From the NCBI GenBank assembly GCA_031290295.1, contig JAITNT010000101.1, forward strand, positions 1 through 5,966: 5,966 nucleotides of DNA, written 5' to 3'. The notes under the pieces were generated by a model. It had not been told where the DNA came from and made no database searches. It saw only the letters and a list, made by a program, of their open reading frames with translations. Within the stretch, counting starts at the first letter, position 1. The number at the start of each line of letters is the position of its first letter. The DNA comes from Clostridiales bacterium. Lineage in GTDB: Bacteria > Bacillota > Clostridia > Christensenellales > DUVY01. A program made the translations under genes and the position numbers. Below are positions 4,165 through 5,966 of the stretch, one piece after another.

Positions 4165-5691
4165 ATGGCATTTGAACCAATGTATGACGAACTGAAGAAC
4201 GATTACCGCAAGAAGCTCGTTTCGGCGCAAACCGCGGTAGAGACGAGATTGACGGCGGAGGCGGGCGCGGATTTTGCCGGAGTGCTTTGCGTGGGCGCGG
4301 ACGCCGTTATTACCGGCTTCGAGGCGTTGTCCGGCGAGGCGCGGTACGGCGGGCGCGTCAACTATAAGCTTCTGTACCTCGACTCCTCTGCAAAATGTCG
4401 TTGCCTTGAATATTCGGAGGACTTTAACGGGACGCTTGCTTCGCCCGACATTACGCCCGCCGCCGAGTTGCAATTGCGGGCGGCGGTAATCGATGCGGAC
4501 ACCGTGAGCGTGAACGCTGCCGAAATCAAGCTCGCCGCGGTAGCGGAAATAACGTTGTTTAAGCTCGCCTGCGACGAAATAAGGTATCTTAAAGGCGACC
4601 CCGAGCTTTATACCCGCAAAAGCGAAATAAGCTGTTCCGAGCTTGCGGCAAGGCTGCAGGACGAGTTTGTGAGTTCCGAGGAATTTGACATTAAGGACGA
4701 AATAACGCAGGTTCTCATGTGCGAGACCTCGGCATATTTGGGCGCGTGCAGACCGGAAGCGGACTGCTTGGCGCTAAGCGGCAAAATTATTACCGCGCTC
4801 ACGTATCTTACGGCGGACGACGATATCAAGAGCCGCATAATTGTCGGCGATTTCTCGCAGGAGCTTCCCTGCAGCGGGGCGCGGGCGGGCGACACCGCCG
4901 AATGCGCGGCGAGCGTTTCCAAATCCGCCGCCAAGCTTCAATTGAGCGACGCCGGTAATTCCGTTATCCGCGACTGCGCGATAAGCGTGGACGCCGCCGT
5001 TTACCGCAACGCCGTTTGCGAAGCGGTGGTCGACGCATTCAGCGTTTCGCACGAATTGCAGGTTGTCTCGGAAAGCTTTTTGGTAAACAGGCTCGAATGC
5101 TCCCTTGTGTGTCCCGATAAAATAGAGGGTTCAGCCGCGCTTGCGGACAACATTCCGTCCATAGATACCGTGCTCGCCGTCTGCGGCAACCGCATCAACA
5201 TCGCCAACGCCTATACGGCGGAGGGACGGACGGTTTTGGAAGGCTTAGTTAACTGCAATATTATATATTATAACGCCGAAAAGCAAAATAAATTCTCCGT
5301 AAGCGCGGAGCTGCCGTATTCGATAACGCTTAATTCCGATTCGGCGCGAGAGGGCATGACCGTACTTGCCGGAGCGGTGATAACCGATATTCACGCCCGC
5401 CAACGCCGTGCCGGCGAGGTGGACATAAGCGTAAACGTTATGTTCTCCGCAGACCTGTACGGCTCGGTAATCAACTATGTTATCAAGGAGGTGGAGCAAG
5501 GCGCCCAAAGAGATACCTCGTTGTCCGCCTTTGCAATCCACATAACCCGCGAGGGCGAGCTGCTTTGGGACGTAGCCAAATCACTGTGCACTACTCCGGA
5601 GCTTATTATGATGCAAAACCCCGGGCTGAAGCTTCCCCTTATCGGCGGCGAAAGAATACTGGTGTACAGACAACAAAAGGCAAGATTTTAG
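4165..5691 (+). CDS. sipL: SipL-like spore coat morphogenesis protein (DUF3794/SPOCS repeats plus LysM)
   Basis: A 508-residue protein with no signal peptide or membrane segment. DUF3794/SPOCS-type units are visible at about 33-120 (VNYKLLYLD), 170-290 (ALTYLTADDD) and 310-435 (LVNCNIIYYN), each with the typical strand pattern ending in a short Y-x-x-aromatic motif. A C-terminal LysM domain spans about 456-502 (HITREGELLWDVAKSL, ending ERILVYRQ). This order and length match SipL of Clostridioides difficile (519 residues from memory), a mother-cell protein that binds SpoIVA through its LysM domain and ties the coat to the forespore; it is the functional counterpart of SpoVID. Other DUF3794-LysM proteins exist, so exact orthology rests on the neighbouring veg. 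AGGGGG (4151-4156) lies eight bases before the ATG. In Clostridia ispE often follows; it is not in this window. Confidence 0.88.
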   Translation: MAFEPMYDELKNDYRKKLVSAQTAVETRLTAEAGADFAGVLCVGADAVITGFEALSGEARYGGRVNYKLLYLDSSAKCRCLEYSEDFNGTLASPDITPAAELQLRAAVIDADTVSVNAAEIKLAAVAEITLFKLACDEIRYLKGDPELYTRKSEISCSELAARLQDEFVSSEEFDIKDEITQVLMCETSAYLGACRPEADCLALSGKIITALTYLTADDDIKSRIIVGDFSQELPCSGARAGDTAECAASVSKSAAKLQLSDAGNSVIRDCAISVDAAVYRNAVCEAVVDAFSVSHELQVVSESFLVNRLECSLVCPDKIEGSAALADNIPSIDTVLAVCGNRINIANAYTAEGRTVLEGLVNCNIIYYNAEKQNKFSVSAELPYSITLNSDSAREGMTVLAGAVITDIHARQRRAGEVDISVNVMFSADLYGSVINYVIKEVEQGAQRDTSLSAFAIHITREGELLWDVAKSLCTTPELIMMQNPGLKLPLIGGERILVYRQQKARF

Positions 5692-5756
5692 CAGCCGACC
5701 AAGTTCTTCGGTGTCGCTCCGCAAAAATGCGATATAGCTGGCGCTCCGTGTCTTAA

Positions 5757-5808
5757 TTGTATTGTGTACGGTTGAAAGTTACTCTGCTTGCTCCCGTACA
5801 CAATACAA
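5757..5808. repeat. 15-bp inverted repeat downstream of the SipL-like gene
   Basis: TTGTATTGTGTACGG (5757-5771) and its exact complement CCGTACACAATACAA (5794-5808) surround a 22-base loop. No T run follows on either strand, so a normal terminator is unlikely although one is expected here, 66 bp after the stop. The GTACGG / CCGTAC core is shared with the interspersed copy at 3655-3681. Confidence 0.7.
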
Positions 5809-5817
5809 ATAAAACCC

Positions 5818-5966
5818 TATCCATGTCAAAGCTATCGCGAGTCGAAACATTGTCCATGCCGCCCGCACCGAATACAAATTCACTTTATCCATGTCAAAGC
5901 TATCGCGAGTCGAAACATTGTCCATGCCGCCCGCACCGAATACAAATTCACTTTATCCATGTCAAT
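5818..5966. repeat. Perfect 68-bp tandem repeat array, continuing to the window edge
   Basis: Unit 1 (5818-5885) and unit 2 (5886-5953) are identical over 68 bases. A third begins at 5954 and matches for 12 bases, then differs at the last base (T for A at 5966). Each unit starts TATCCATGTCAAAG and contains a TCGCGA palindrome followed by GTCGAAACAT, GCCGCCCGCACCG and AATACAAATTCAC. No start codon with a ribosome binding site is seen, so it is not a coding repeat as far as visible. Confidence 0.9.

Noticed and set aside
4120..5541. Minus-strand open frames within the SipL-like gene
   Set aside because: They are codon-bias shadows; the plus-strand frame gives a full DUF3794-LysM protein.
5818..5966. 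CRISPR array
   Set aside because: The whole 68-bp unit is repeated, with no variable spacers. It is a simple tandem repeat.

Overview
The window reads as chromosomal DNA of a spore-forming member of the Firmicutes, most likely an uncultured Clostridia-type organism. The evidence is a Veg-family gene beside a gene with DUF3794 (SPOCS) repeats and a C-terminal LysM domain, which is the layout of the spore-coat morphogenesis protein SipL. AGGAGG-type ribosome binding sites and sigma-A-like promoters also fit. The coding DNA is moderately GC-rich with many GCG/GCC/GAC codons, so this is not a low-GC Clostridium. Genus cannot be assigned from the sequence.

Layout: (1) 2-229, the 3' end of an ABC exporter ATPase, followed 9 bp later by an unrecognised lipoprotein gene (239-895). 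(2) 896-1122, an intergenic region with a GC-rich hairpin, a C9 run and a strong extended -10 promoter. (3) 1123-2352, two co-oriented genes whose proteins begin with the same CxxC-x10-CxxC zinc ribbon and end in membrane segments; an intrinsic terminator follows at 2484-2516. (4) A new promoter at 2577-2605 and a leader of about 110 nt with competing hairpins precede a double zinc-ribbon protein with an extremely acidic tail (2734-3201). (5) veg on the minus strand (3233-3478) converges on it. (6) 3494-4164, about 670 bp without a gene, is a mosaic of interspersed-repeat modules and strong hairpins, ending in a possible sporulation (sigma-E-like) promoter. (7) 4165-5691, the SipL-like gene. 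(8) 5692-5966, a second copy of the interspersed repeat that becomes a perfect 68-bp tandem array running off the window.

Functionally, the right half belongs to a conserved Clostridia sporulation neighbourhood (veg next to sipL). Here the two genes are divergent and separated by repeat DNA. The left half is an envelope-associated group: exporter, lipoprotein and two membrane-anchored zinc-ribbon proteins. Three consecutive genes with unrelated C-terminal regions all start with zinc ribbons; no role can be given to any of them from sequence alone. I found no transposase, CRISPR array, tRNA or rRNA. The most unusual material is the repeat and hairpin DNA flanking the SipL-like gene and the acidic zinc-ribbon protein with its structured leader.
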